From an uncultured SAR86 cluster bacterium (GTDB lineage: Bacteria; Pseudomonadota; Gammaproteobacteria; Magnimaribacterales; AG-339-G14): a stretch of 64,000 bases of DNA. The position numbers were made by a program, and so were the translations under genes. Positions 40,618-50,359 of the stretch are shown here, one piece after another. The stretch covers positions 280,993 to 344,992 of the forward strand of contig CACPMT010000001.1 of the NCBI GenBank assembly GCA_902635045.1, read 5' to 3'. Position 1 is the first letter of the stretch. Each line of letters opens with the position of its first letter. The notes below the pieces were generated by a model that was not told the origin of the DNA, did no database searches, and saw nothing but the letters and a program-made list of their open reading frames with translations.

Positions 40618-43002
40618 GTGAATAGATTTTTAAATAAAAAAATATTTTTCTTAACATTATTTTTACTTCTTCTGCCGATTCAATTTGCAATGGGGATTTA
40701 TATTTATTTTTCTCCTCAATTGCCTTCAACGGACGATGTCAGGAAAGTTGAACTTCAAGTTCCTTTGAAAATTTTTACTAGTGATGGAAAGTTAATTGGT
40801 GAATATGGAGAAATTCATAGAACTAAGCTCACTTTTGAAGAAATTCCCGAAGATTTAGTGAACGCTTTTTTAGCTGCAGAAGACAGCGGATTTTTTTCTA
40901 ATACTGGAGTGGACTTTTTTAGTTTAATCAGAGCGACCTACGAATATGTAAGAGAAGGAAGAATTGTGAGTGGCGGTGGAACAATTACCATGCAAGTAGC
41001 CAGAAATTATGTACTTTCTAAAGAGCAAACTTTTGAAAGAAAAATTAAAGAAATTTTTATGGCTTTAAAACTTAATTTATCTTTTTCTAAAGAAGAAATA
41101 TTTGAACTTTACGTAAACCAAATTTTTTTAGGTAATAGAGCTTATGGTATCGCTGCGGCTTCAGAAATTTATTATGGAAAAAAATTATCTGAACTATCGT
41201 TAGCCCAAAAAGCAATGATTGCCAGTTTGCCTAAAGCACCGTCCAGAATAAATCCTATCGCAAACCCAAGGAGAGCTCTTATTAGAAGAAATTGGGTCTT
41301 AACCCGAATGGAAGACTTAAATTATATTGATTCCATTAGTTTTGAAAATTCAATTAAAGAGCCTATCACAGCAACTTTTAAAGGAGTTTCCTCAGAAATA
41401 GAGGCTGATTATTTAGCTGAAGAAATTAGAAAATATATGATATCTAGATTTGGTTTGGCTGCTTATAAAGAAGGTTATGAAGTTTATTCAACGATCAACT
41501 CAAAGAACCAATTGGCAGCTAATAAAGCTCTAAAAGAAGGAATAGAAAATTATGAGGTAAGACATGGATTTAAAAAACCAAATAATTTTGTTGATTTGTT
41601 GCCTGAAAACTTTATTCAAAGAAGCGATCTTTTTTATATTATTTCCTATGACCCGGAAAATTTTAAAGATGACTTCGGGATTGCAATAGATTTAAAAAAT
41701 CCTTTTGATGAAGCGCTGGATTTTTTAGCTGACAGCCCAAATTATAATGATTTTTCTCCTCATATAGTTTTATCTTCAGGACTAAAAAAAATAAGCTTGC
41801 TTAGTAAGAGTGGAACCATAGAAACTATTAATTTTTTACAATTAAACAATAAAATTCGACCCAGAATTGATGCTAATAAAAAGGGAAAATTTTTAAGAGA
41901 ATTTAGCTCTTTTTTTGAACCAGGCGACCTAATTTGGGTAAAAGATAAAGGTGATTCGTCTTATGAATTTGGAATTCATCCAGATGTTCAAGCAGCTTTA
42001 GTTAGTCTTGATCCTGATACAGGAAAAATTTTGTCTATGGTAGGAGGATATAACTTTCAAGCAAGTAAATTCAATCGAGTTACTCAAGCTAAACCTCAAC
42101 TAGGATCAAATTTTAAACCTTTTCTTTATGCCGCTGCGTTTGAAAATGACTTTACTCCGGCAAGCTTAATTAATGACGCTCCAATCGTATTTGAAGATGC
42201 AAATTTAGAAGATTATTGGAGACCAAAAAATTCTAGCGGAAGGTTTTATGGCCCTACGAGATTGAGGGAGGCTCTGTTGCAGTCAAGAAATGTTGTATCA
42301 ATTAGATTATTACAAGACTTAGGACTTAATAGGACAAAAAACTACTTAACAAGATTTGGCTTTGAAAAAGATGAGTTACCAAACGATTTATCTTTGGCAT
42401 TGGGATCTTACGGTTTAAGTCCTTTGGAAAATGCATCATATTTTGCAGTGTTTGCAAATGGAGGCAGATCAATTCAACCATTTTTTATTGACAAGATATT
42501 GAAAAGTGAAGAAGAAATTGAATTCTTAGACAAAAAAGAAATTTCTGAAAATTTAATTGAGTCATGGGTTGGGAAAAAATTTTCAAAAAAAGAATCTTTT
42601 ACTATTGATCCAAGAGTTTCTTACATAATCAATGATATTCTTTTAGAAGCTACTAGACGTGGCACTGGAAAAAAAATTCAATCTTTGAATAGAGATGATT
42701 TTGCTGGAAAAACTGGAACCACCAATGATGCTGAAAGTACTTGGTTTACTGGATTCAACAAAAACATTTTAACTACTGTTTGGTTTGGCTATGATCAGCC
42801 AGCTTCTTTAGGTAATAATGAATTTGGAAGTTCAACTGCACTTCCCATATGGCTCAATTATATGGAAGAGATAATTGATGATATTGAATATGGCATTCAG
42901 CCGAGACCATCAGGCCTAATTGCTAAAAAAATTAATTTAAATGATGGTATGCCGGCAAATCCTGAAGATAGTAAGACTATGTTTGAACTTTTCTTAGATT
43001 AA
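40618..43002 (+). CDS. mrcA: Penicillin-binding protein 1A, bifunctional
   Basis: The 794-residue protein starts at GTG with a short cytoplasmic tail and a membrane anchor (about residues 9-29). The transglycosylase domain has the catalytic Glu in AAEDSGFFSNTG (near residue 87) and GGGTITMQVARN. An OB-like insert follows. The transpeptidase has SNFK (Ser about 497), SRN, and KTGT (about 698-701). It polymerises and crosslinks peptidoglycan from the inner membrane. It is divergent from aroK and converges on slmA with a 4-base gap. Confidence 0.96.
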   Translation: MNRFLNKKIFFLTLFLLLLPIQFAMGIYIYFSPQLPSTDDVRKVELQVPLKIFTSDGKLIGEYGEIHRTKLTFEEIPEDLVNAFLAAEDSGFFSNTGVDFFSLIRATYEYVREGRIVSGGGTITMQVARNYVLSKEQTFERKIKEIFMALKLNLSFSKEEIFELYVNQIFLGNRAYGIAAASEIYYGKKLSELSLAQKAMIASLPKAPSRINPIANPRRALIRRNWVLTRMEDLNYIDSISFENSIKEPITATFKGVSSEIEADYLAEEIRKYMISRFGLAAYKEGYEVYSTINSKNQLAANKALKEGIENYEVRHGFKKPNNFVDLLPENFIQRSDLFYIISYDPENFKDDFGIAIDLKNPFDEALDFLADSPNYNDFSPHIVLSSGLKKISLLSKSGTIETINFLQLNNKIRPRIDANKKGKFLREFSSFFEPGDLIWVKDKGDSSYEFGIHPDVQAALVSLDPDTGKILSMVGGYNFQASKFNRVTQAKPQLGSNFKPFLYAAAFENDFTPASLINDAPIVFEDANLEDYWRPKNSSGRFYGPTRLREALLQSRNVVSIRLLQDLGLNRTKNYLTRFGFEKDELPNDLSLALGSYGLSPLENASYFAVFANGGRSIQPFFIDKILKSEEEIEFLDKKEISENLIESWVGKKFSKKESFTIDPRVSYIINDILLEATRRGTGKKIQSLNRDDFAGKTGTTNDAESTWFTGFNKNILTTVWFGYDQPASLGNNEFGSSTALPIWLNYMEEIIDDIEYGIQPRPSGLIAKKINLNDGMPANPEDSKTMFELFLD

Positions 43003-43006
43003 AAAA

Positions 43007-43591
43007 TTAAATAAAAATTGCTTTTTTTATTATTTGCCAATGTTCATTCCAGCTATTTGTGATATCTCTTTTGAACTTGCTTCTGATAAAAATTTGAATT
43101 TGTCCTTCTAAGCAAGAAACGACTAAATCAGCAGCTGAGCTTGCATTTAAGGATAGTTTATTTTTAGTTTCCTTTTCGTAGTTTTGAAATGATTGTTTTA
43201 TTTCTAGAGCCAAACGATCAAATAAAAGATTAACCTTATCTTCTATTTTTGATTCATCAACCGACAGAGCTTCTCTGTTTAATATTTTAGAAATACCTTT
43301 ATTCTTATCACAGAAAGTTAAAATTAACATTACAATATTTCCAGCGACTTCATCTGGAGCAGACTCTTTTTTAATAGATGCAATTCTTGGAAATATACTA
43401 TCCTCAAAAAACTCAACTAATTCCTGATAAATTCTCCTTTTACTTGGAAAATGCCGATAAATTGCTGCTTCGGTAATGTTTGTTCTTTTAGCTAATTCTG
43501 CGGTTGTAATTTTTACAGGTTCTCTATCTTCAAGCATCGAAGCAAGAGTTTGCATTATTTGAATTTTTCTTGAAACTTTCTCTTTTGGCAT
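43007..43591 (-). CDS. slmA: Nucleoid occlusion factor SlmA (TetR family)
   Basis: SlmA binds specific DNA sites and blocks FtsZ assembly over the chromosome. The N-terminal helix-turn-helix (KITTAELAKRTNITEAAIYR followed by HFPSKRRIYQ) and the segment QTLASMLEDREP match SlmA closely. Length 194 is typical. Its place after algC and argB on the same strand repeats the order seen in Pseudomonas (algC-argB-slmA), and its start touches the argB stop. A generic TetR regulator is the less likely alternative. Confidence 0.9.
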   Translation of the reverse strand: MPKEKVSRKIQIMQTLASMLEDREPVKITTAELAKRTNITEAAIYRHFPSKRRIYQELVEFFEDSIFPRIASIKKESAPDEVAGNIVMLILTFCDKNKGISKILNREALSVDESKIEDKVNLLFDRLALEIKQSFQNYEKETKNKLSLNASSAADLVVSCLEGQIQIFIRSKFKRDITNSWNEHWQIIKKAIFI

Positions 43592-44449
43592 TTAATTGGA
43601 TATTAACGTACCTACACCTTTTGTAGTTAAAATTTCTAATAAAACTGCATGAGGGACTCTTCCATCAACAACATGAGCGTTAGAAACTCCCTCATTTAAA
43701 CAATTTATTATAGAACTTAATTTAGGAAGCATGCCTCCTTTAATAGAATTTTTATCTTTCAGGACTTTTTTTGCTTCCATAAAATTCATTTCAGATATTT
43801 TTTTCCCTCTTTTGTCTTTTATTCCTGAAACATCTGTCATTAAAATTATTTTTTCAGCTTTAAGAGCTGAGGCAATAAAACATGCAACATTATCTCCATT
43901 AATATTTAAAGGCTTTAATTCTTTGTCCCAACCAATTGGCGAAATTACTGGAATTTTATTTCTTGATGCATTAAAAATTATTTTTTTTTGAATATTGATT
44001 ATCTCTCCTACTTCACCCAGACGTTTATTAGATATTTTTTTGGCTTTGATAAAGTTAATTCTTTTACCAGCTAGAGCTTGAGCCTTCCCCCCCCAGGAAT
44101 TAATTAAATTCACGATTTCCTTATTTACTTGGTTATCTAATACTTTTTGAACAGTATTTATAATTTCGGGTGAAGTAATCCTTACTCCATTTAAAAAATC
44201 AGATTTGATATTTTTTTTGTCTAATTCTTTTTGAATTTGAGGGCCACCTCCATGGACGATGATAGGATTTATACCAACTGTTTTCATTAAAACAATATCG
44301 CGAGCAAAACTTTTTCTCAAATAAGTATTTCTCATTGCGCTGCCACCATACTTAATGACTATAGTTTTCCCTGAAAACTTTTGTATGTAAGGTAAAGCCT
44401 CGCTTAAAACCTTAGAAATATTTTCTGCACTTTTTTTTGAAACTGCCAT
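43592..44449 (-). CDS. argB: Acetylglutamate kinase
   Basis: ArgB phosphorylates N-acetylglutamate, the step before ArgC. Seen: VIKYGGSAM near residue 30, VHGGGPQIQKELDKK near 65, and the C-terminal KGGMLPKL and THE-like GVSNAHVVDGRVPHA region. Length 285 is that of arginine-sensitive or hexameric enzymes with an N-terminal helix. In some phototrophs this enzyme is activated by P-II, and a P-II gene lies 11 kb away, but there is no direct sign of that here. It lies 3 bases after algC. Confidence 0.94.
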   Translation of the reverse strand: MAVSKKSAENISKVLSEALPYIQKFSGKTIVIKYGGSAMRNTYLRKSFARDIVLMKTVGINPIIVHGGGPQIQKELDKKNIKSDFLNGVRITSPEIINTVQKVLDNQVNKEIVNLINSWGGKAQALAGKRINFIKAKKISNKRLGEVGEIINIQKKIIFNASRNKIPVISPIGWDKELKPLNINGDNVACFIASALKAEKIILMTDVSGIKDKRGKKISEMNFMEAKKVLKDKNSIKGGMLPKLSSIINCLNEGVSNAHVVDGRVPHAVLLEILTTKGVGTLISN

Positions 44450-44452
44450 AAC

Positions 44453-45829
44453 TCAATTAATTTTAATTTCAAGCTTATCATCTATAGCGAATAAGGCATT
44501 TTGAAATACTTCAATTATTTTTTGTAATGCTTCCTTGGATTCTCCTTCAAATCTAAAAACTAATGATGGAGTTGTATTAGATGCTCTTGCTAAGCCCCAT
44601 GAAGTATCATTTTCTAACCTTATCCCATCAATTAAGACCTTTTTGAAACCATTAAATTCAAACTCTTTTTTTAATCTTTCAATGATTTCAAATTTTTTAT
44701 CATCTGTTGTGCTGAGATTAATTTCAGGAGTGTTGAACAATTGAGGGAATTTATTAAAAAATTCAGAAGAAGAATTTTTAGATTCAGAAATAATTTCAAT
44801 CAATCTAAGTGCTGAATAAATGCCATCGTCAAAACCATACCAATCATCGTTAAAAAAAATATGGCCACTCATTTCTCCACCTAAAATAGCGCTTTGATTA
44901 AAGATTTCATTTTTAATAAAAGAATGCCCAGTTCTTGTCATGACTGGAATACCTTTACTTTCAATAATTGATTCTTTGAGTTTTGAAGAGCACTTTACAT
45001 CGTAGATAACTTTTCGTCCCGGATTTCCTTTTAAAACGTGATCAGCCAATAAAGACATATACTGATCCGGATAGATTATTTTACCTAGATTATCTACTAC
45101 TCCTAATCTATCAGCATCTCCATCCAGAGCAATTCCTAGATCAGCATTAATTTCACAAACTTTACTAATTAAATCTTTTAGGTTTATTGGGTTTCCTGGA
45201 TCAGGATGATGATTAGGAAAATTTCCATCAATATCGCTATAAAGTTCAATTAATTCTATACCTAAATCTTTAAAAAGAGTTGGTGCAACTGATCCTCCAG
45301 CTCCATTGCCACAATCAAGCACAACTTTGAGATTTTTTTTAAGTTTAATTTTAGCTTTGATCTCTTTTTTATAGTCTTCTAGTATAGGAGTCTTTATTTC
45401 TTTACCTTTTCCAGAAATGAAATCCTCGTTTTCAACAAGATCTTTTAATTCAATAATCGACTCTCCTGAGAGAGGTTTTTGATCAAAAACTATTTTGAAT
45501 CCATTATATTCCTTAGGGTTGTGACTGCCGGTGATCATCACTCCGTTTCTAATAGATGATTTGAATGTCGAATAATAAAGCAAAGGAGTGGGTCCTAAAT
45601 TTAAATTATAGATATCGCATCCAGTTGAAAGAACTCCTTTAATAAATAATTTTGATATATGCGGTCCTGAGAGTCTGCCGTCTCGACAAATATTTAAAGA
45701 ATTTAAATTATTTCTCTGAAGTTTGGTGCCAATAGCTTTTCCTAATTTTTCAATTAATTCATCTGAAAGCTCTGTTCCAACGATTCCCCTAATATCATAG
45801 GCTCTAAAAACTTGAGAATTGACTTTCAT
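44453..45829 (-). CDS. algC: Phosphomannomutase / phosphoglucomutase
   Basis: This 458-residue alpha-D-phosphohexomutase interconverts hexose-1- and hexose-6-phosphates for LPS and polysaccharide precursors. The catalytic phosphoserine loop MITGSHNPKEYNGFK, the Mg site LDGDADRLGVVD, the sugar loop GGEMSGHIFF and the phosphate loop RASNTTPSLVFRFE are all present in order. The argB-slmA neighbourhood supports AlgC. It is divergent from ilvE across 42 bases that contain a TATAAT at 45846-45851. Confidence 0.95.
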   Translation of the reverse strand: MKVNSQVFRAYDIRGIVGTELSDELIEKLGKAIGTKLQRNNLNSLNICRDGRLSGPHISKLFIKGVLSTGCDIYNLNLGPTPLLYYSTFKSSIRNGVMITGSHNPKEYNGFKIVFDQKPLSGESIIELKDLVENEDFISGKGKEIKTPILEDYKKEIKAKIKLKKNLKVVLDCGNGAGGSVAPTLFKDLGIELIELYSDIDGNFPNHHPDPGNPINLKDLISKVCEINADLGIALDGDADRLGVVDNLGKIIYPDQYMSLLADHVLKGNPGRKVIYDVKCSSKLKESIIESKGIPVMTRTGHSFIKNEIFNQSAILGGEMSGHIFFNDDWYGFDDGIYSALRLIEIISESKNSSSEFFNKFPQLFNTPEINLSTTDDKKFEIIERLKKEFEFNGFKKVLIDGIRLENDTSWGLARASNTTPSLVFRFEGESKEALQKIIEVFQNALFAIDDKLEIKIN

Positions 45830-45871
45830 ATAAATCTCTCCTGCTTATAATGTTCCATCTTATAAACAAAC

Positions 45872-46795
45872 ATGGATACTTTAGCAAATAGGGAAGGATT
45901 TATATGGATGGACGGCCAATTAATTGACTGGGCCGAAGCAAAAGTCCATGTTCTGACTCATACCTTGCATTATGGTCTTGGTGTTTTTGAGGGAGTCAGA
46001 GCATATTCAACTCCAGAAGGCACAAAGATTTTCCGATTAAATGACCATACTAAGAGGCTTTTTGAATCTGCAAAAGCAGTAAATATGAAAATTCCTTTTT
46101 CTGAGCATGAAATAAATGAGGCGCAAAAGGAGGTTTTCAGAGTAAACGAATTGGATGAGGGTTATATAAGACCAATGTGCTTTTATGGGTCTGAAGGCAT
46201 GGGTTTAAGAGCTGATAACTTAAAAGTTCACTGCATGGTTGCAGCTTGGGAGTGGCCAAGCTATATGTCTCCTGAAGCATTTGAAAAAGGAATAAACATT
46301 AAGATTTCATCTTATAAAAGAGAAACGGGAAATATTGTTTCAAGATCAAAGGTTAACGGTAATTACGTAACTTCAATAATGGCTCTTCAAGAAGCTATGA
46401 AGGAAGGCTATGATGAGGCCCTACTTTTGGACGATGAAGAAAATATCTCAGAGGGCTCTGGAGAAAACTTTTTTATTGTAAAGAACAAAATTCTTTTTAC
46501 TCCAGATCTTGATGCATCTTTAGATGGAATAACAAGAAAAAGCATTATTAGTTTGGCAGAAGAATTAAATATAAAGGTCGAAATAAAAAAAATTAAGTTG
46601 CAAGATGTTTTAGAGGCAGACGAACTTTTCTTTACTGGAACAGCTGCTGAGGTCGTTCCGATTAGAAGTGTAGATAAAAAACTTATCTCAGATGGTGAAA
46701 GAGGAGAGATAACAACTATTCTTCAAAAAAATTACTTTGATCAAGTTAGAGGAAAAAGAAATTCTTTTTCTGAATGGCTCTACTCAATAGACTAA
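45872..46795 (+). CDS. ilvE: Branched-chain amino acid aminotransferase
   Basis: The 307-residue fold-type IV PLP enzyme has FEGVRAYSTPEG near residue 40, the PLP lysine in SRSKVNGNYVTSIMAL (about 160), and EGSGENFFIVK and TGTAAEVVPIRSVD in the C-terminal half. It makes Leu, Ile and Val from their keto acids with glutamate. Length and motifs match IlvE rather than D-amino acid transaminase. The glycosyltransferase gene follows 12 bases later, and could be co-transcribed although the functions differ. Confidence 0.94.
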   Translation: MDTLANREGFIWMDGQLIDWAEAKVHVLTHTLHYGLGVFEGVRAYSTPEGTKIFRLNDHTKRLFESAKAVNMKIPFSEHEINEAQKEVFRVNELDEGYIRPMCFYGSEGMGLRADNLKVHCMVAAWEWPSYMSPEAFEKGINIKISSYKRETGNIVSRSKVNGNYVTSIMALQEAMKEGYDEALLLDDEENISEGSGENFFIVKNKILFTPDLDASLDGITRKSIISLAEELNIKVEIKKIKLQDVLEADELFFTGTAAEVVPIRSVDKKLISDGERGEITTILQKNYFDQVRGKRNSFSEWLYSID

Positions 46796-46807
46796 ATTTT
46801 AATAAGA

Positions 46808-48046
46808 ATGAAAAAACTCAGGATCGCTTTCCTTAGTTACAGAAGCAATCCTTTCTCGGGCGGACAAGGAATTTACGTAAAGTATGTGACTAAGGCTCTG
46901 GCTGATTTGGGGCATGAAGTTACCGTTTTTTCAGGACCACCATACCCAGACTTAGATTCACGAGTGAAACTTGAAGTTGTGCCAAGTCTTGATCTTTATT
47001 CGAAAGCTAGTAAATTTAAAGACGTAAACCTTAAAGATCTTTTAATTCCTATAAATTTTTTTGAATGGTTCAGTATCAATTCGGGTGGTTTTGCAGAGCC
47101 TTATACCTTTGGAAAAAGAATAAAAAAAATTTTAAAAAATAGATTGAATGAATTTGACGTTATTCATGATAACCAAAGTCTTTGCTATGAGTTGTTGTTT
47201 TTTCAAAAGAAAATTCCTTTAGTGACAACCATCCATCATCCAATTTCTAAAGATTTAAAATTTCAACTTAAAAGCACTAAATCAATTTTTTTAAAATTAC
47301 TGATGATTAGATGGCACTCTTTTTTAAGAATGCAAATAAGAGTGGCTAAAAAATTAAAATCTGTAATTGTAGTTTCAAAGTCTTCAAAACAAGATATTCA
47401 TGAAGATTTTGGTTTAAAAAAAGAAGTTATGAAGGTTATTCTCAATGGAATAGATACGGAAGCTTTTTTTCCAGATAAAAATATAAAAAAAATCCCTTTT
47501 AGAATCGTAACTACTGCTAGCGCAGATGTGCCGTTGAAAGGATTAGATTATTTGCTTGAAGCTTTCTCTAAAGTTGTTCAAATTTTTCCAGAATTAACAC
47601 TTGAAGTTATAGGCAGTTCAAAAAAAGGAGGACATACTACAAGGAAGATCGAAGATTTAAGCATTAAAGACAAAGTTCATTTCAATAAAGATCTTTCTTT
47701 CAAAGAAGTAAGAGATTTGTATTGTTCCTCAGATATTGTTGTAATACCTTCTCTTTATGAAGGTTTTGGATTTGCCATTGGAGAAGCAATGGCATGTCGA
47801 GTTCCAGTAATAACAACTTCAGGTGGAGCCATTCCAGAAGTCATTGGAAATTGCGGCATTACAGTTGCACCCGGTAACTCTAAAGAGTTGGAAGAAGCTA
47901 TGCTTAAACTACTTCCGGACGCGAATTTAAAGAATTCTTTGGCTGAAAAAGGATTCAATAGAATTATTGAGCATTTGCAGTGGAAAGAAGCAGCAAAACT
48001 TGTGACAGAATCTTACGAAGCAGAAATTAAAAGGATGACTGAATAA
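46808..48046 (+). CDS. Glycosyltransferase family 4
   Basis: This is a 412-residue GT-B enzyme. The N-terminal YRSNPFSGGQGIYVKYVTKA is the acceptor-side glycine-rich loop; the C-terminal half has the nucleotide-sugar EX7E motif within PSLYEGFGFAIGEAMACR (Glu about 318 and 326) and TSGGAIPEVIG. No signal or membrane helix is obvious. The donor and acceptor are unknown. It is followed with no gap by a methyltransferase gene (start adjacent to stop), then a toroid protein, so these three act as one translational unit. Confidence 0.88.
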   Translation: MKKLRIAFLSYRSNPFSGGQGIYVKYVTKALADLGHEVTVFSGPPYPDLDSRVKLEVVPSLDLYSKASKFKDVNLKDLLIPINFFEWFSINSGGFAEPYTFGKRIKKILKNRLNEFDVIHDNQSLCYELLFFQKKIPLVTTIHHPISKDLKFQLKSTKSIFLKLLMIRWHSFLRMQIRVAKKLKSVIVVSKSSKQDIHEDFGLKKEVMKVILNGIDTEAFFPDKNIKKIPFRIVTTASADVPLKGLDYLLEAFSKVVQIFPELTLEVIGSSKKGGHTTRKIEDLSIKDKVHFNKDLSFKEVRDLYCSSDIVVIPSLYEGFGFAIGEAMACRVPVITTSGGAIPEVIGNCGITVAPGNSKELEEAMLKLLPDANLKNSLAEKGFNRIIEHLQWKEAAKLVTESYEAEIKRMTE

Positions 48047-48757
48047 ATGCAAACTATTGATTTAAAAAAACTTAAGCTAGAGCCAAATTCTAAGTTTTTA
48101 GATTTAGGATGCGGTGAGGGTAGACATTGTTTTGGGGCCTATATGTCTGAAAATATCGATGTATTTGGGTTTGATATGAGCTTATCCGATGTGTCAAAAG
48201 CAAAAACAAATTTTGATCAATTTAATGAAAATAAATTCTCAAAAAGTTGTAATTTTGGTGTTGCAGACGCTAAAAAGTTGCCATTCAAAGACAATACTTT
48301 TGATTACATAGTATGTTCCGAAGTTTTAGAACACATAATAGATTACCAAAGCGCTCTGTCTGAAATTAATAGAATCTTAAAACCTCAGGGCAAGTTAGCT
48401 GTAAGTGTTCCAAAATTTTTTCCTGAATGGATCTGCTGGAAACTTAGTTTAGATTACCGAAATACTCCAGGAGGACATGTCAGAATATTTAAGTTTAAAA
48501 AACTAAAGAAAGATATAGCAAACTATGGTCTGACTTTTACTAAAAGGCATTGGGCTCATGCTTTACACTCACCTTACTGGTGGCTCCAATGTTTATTTTG
48601 GAACTCAAAAGAAAATTCAAAAATAGTAAATCTTTATCATGAGTTTCTTGTTTGGGATATGATGAAAAAACCGGTATTGACTAAAATTCTAGAATTTATT
48701 CTTCAGCCATTAATAGGGAAAAGTGTAGTTTTGTATTTTGATAAAGATAAAATATGA
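48047..48757 (+). CDS. Class I SAM-dependent methyltransferase
   Basis: The 236-residue protein has motif I LDLGCGEGRH at about residues 19-28, an acidic end of strand 2 in GFDMSLSDV, and VCSEVLEHIIDY for motif III, typical of Methyltransf_11. The C-terminal half contains Trp-rich HALHSPYWWLQCLFW, which could bind membrane or glycan. The substrate is unknown. It starts at the base after the glycosyltransferase stop and overlaps the next gene by 4 bases. Confidence 0.85.
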   Translation: MQTIDLKKLKLEPNSKFLDLGCGEGRHCFGAYMSENIDVFGFDMSLSDVSKAKTNFDQFNENKFSKSCNFGVADAKKLPFKDNTFDYIVCSEVLEHIIDYQSALSEINRILKPQGKLAVSVPKFFPEWICWKLSLDYRNTPGGHVRIFKFKKLKKDIANYGLTFTKRHWAHALHSPYWWLQCLFWNSKENSKIVNLYHEFLVWDMMKKPVLTKILEFILQPLIGKSVVLYFDKDKI

Positions 48758-49749
48758 TAAATAAGTCCATAAATACATTCGGTTATTTAGGGGAATATAT
48801 AGTCTCATGTCAGGAAGAAAACGGCGCCATAGCTTGGGAACCAAGCTCTAAAATTGACCCATGGGATCACATCGAATCAGCCATGGGATTAGACGTTTTG
48901 GGTTTCGAAGATAATTCAAAAAAAGCTTACAAATGGCTTGCTGATTCGCAAGAAAGTGATGGATCTTGGTTTAGCGAATATAAAAAAGAAAAAGTTACTA
49001 AATTCAGGAAAGAAACTAATTTTTCTGCTTACATAGCTGCTGGCGCTTGGCATCATTATATTAATTTTGAAAATAAAAAGTTTCTGAAGGATTTGTGGCC
49101 TACAATTCAAAAATCGATAAATTTTGTTCTTGAGGGACAAACCATGGATGGTGATATTTTATGGGCAAAAGATAAATCTAATGAATGGATGGATGATTCA
49201 CTTCTTACTGGTTGTTCTTCAATTTATAAGAGCTTAGTTTGTGCTCAAAATATTTCTCGTGAACTAGGTCATAAAAAAGATGCTTATAAAGAAGAAATTT
49301 CAAAAATTTCAGATGCAATAAAGAATAAACCCGAAAGATTTGATAGAACCTGGGAGAGCAAAAGTAGATATAGTATGGATTGGTATTATCCAATTTTATG
49401 TGGAGTTATCGTTGGCAAGGAAGCCCAAATAAGAATCAATGATGGCTGGAATAAATTTGTTGTCAAAGATCTAGGTTGTAAATGTGTTGAAGAGGAACCT
49501 TGGGTTACCGCAGCCGAATCATGCGAACTTGTTCTTGCGTTGAACAAAATTCGTGAAAAAGAAAAGGCAGAGATTTTATTTAATAATGTACTAAATTTAG
49601 CTGACCCAAAAAGCAATCTTTTTTGGACGGGCTATGTTTACAAAGATAAAAAGTACTGGCCTATAGAAAAACCAAGTTGGACAGCGGCAGCAGTTATTTT
49701 GGCTGCTAATTCACTTTATAAATATACAAAAGCTTCAGACTTTTTCTAG
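48754..49749 (+). CDS. Alpha/alpha-toroid protein (prenyltransferase/six-hairpin-like), function unknown
   Basis: The 331-residue protein is made of repeated helical hairpins with conserved short motifs: EENGAIAWEP, DSQESDGSWF, ESAMGLDVLGF, TAAESCELVLAL and PSWTAAAVILAANSLY. This is the pattern of alpha/alpha barrels found in squalene-cyclase/prenyltransferase-like and six-hairpin glycosidase-like proteins. The catalytic DxDD of cyclases is not seen. Trp and Asp residues lining the repeats suggest carbohydrate binding or lysis. It overlaps the methyltransferase by 4 bases and its 3' end overlaps the opposing methyltransferase by 15 bases. Confidence 0.65.
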   Translation: MINKSINTFGYLGEYIVSCQEENGAIAWEPSSKIDPWDHIESAMGLDVLGFEDNSKKAYKWLADSQESDGSWFSEYKKEKVTKFRKETNFSAYIAAGAWHHYINFENKKFLKDLWPTIQKSINFVLEGQTMDGDILWAKDKSNEWMDDSLLTGCSSIYKSLVCAQNISRELGHKKDAYKEEISKISDAIKNKPERFDRTWESKSRYSMDWYYPILCGVIVGKEAQIRINDGWNKFVVKDLGCKCVEEEPWVTAAESCELVLALNKIREKEKAEILFNNVLNLADPKSNLFWTGYVYKDKKYWPIEKPSWTAAAVILAANSLYKYTKASDFF

Positions 49750-50337
49750 AACAGCCAAGGATTTTATAAGTTCAATTTCTTTAAATTTGTTGGACTCCTT
49801 TGCAATGCAAAATATTTCATAAGGAGGTCTGCCACCATCCTTGGGATTTGGGAAAACGTCATGAATAGCAAGTATACCGCCGGAAACTATATGCTTGCTC
49901 CAATAGTCAAAATCGTTTTTAGCAGCTTTCATACTGTGGCCCCCATCGATAAATAAAAGACCCAAAGGAATTTTCCAGTTTTTGGAAACTTCCACTGAAT
50001 CACCAATAATTGGAATTATATTTTCAGAAAAAGGAGATTTTTCAATATTTTTTAGAAATTCAGGTAAAGAGTTAAATTTGTTTAATCTGACATCAAATAG
50101 TTCTTCATCATGATACTCTTCACCAACTTGATGCTCTTCTGAGCCAATATGATGATCTAAAGTAAAGATATAGCTATTGTTTTTATGGCATACTTCAGAA
50201 AATATCATAGCTGACTTTCCACAATAAGTTCCAATTTCTAGAGCAGGACCTAAGGAAGAAGTTTTACCAATTAAACTTGAAAGTTTTTTTGCTTCAGTAT
50301 CATCAAGAAAACCTTTAACCTTATCCAAATATTTCAT
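49735..50337 (-). CDS. Methyltransf_24-like SAM-dependent methyltransferase
   Basis: The 200-residue protein has a motif I of the O-methyltransferase/Methyltransf_24 kind (GPALEIGTYCGKSAMIF, about residues 30-46), TLDHHIGSEEHQ after strand 2, and LLFIDGGHSMKAAKNDFD, whose DGGH is typical of this family. Members are often encoded beside glycosyltransferases and act on sugars or their aglycones. It faces the GT/methyltransferase/toroid set and overlaps the toroid gene by 15 bases, suggesting a linked role. The start is 22 bases from the divergent hydrolase gene. Confidence 0.78.
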   Translation of the reverse strand: MKYLDKVKGFLDDTEAKKLSSLIGKTSSLGPALEIGTYCGKSAMIFSEVCHKNNSYIFTLDHHIGSEEHQVGEEYHDEELFDVRLNKFNSLPEFLKNIEKSPFSENIIPIIGDSVEVSKNWKIPLGLLFIDGGHSMKAAKNDFDYWSKHIVSGGILAIHDVFPNPKDGGRPPYEIFCIAKESNKFKEIELIKSLAVLEKV

Positions 50338-50359
50338 ATTAAATATAGTTTAAAAAATA

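Noticed and set aside
45819-45851. ilvE promoter from TTGACT and TATAAT
   Set aside because: The spacer would be 21 bases, too long for sigma-70, so only the TATAAT was mentioned in the algC entry.
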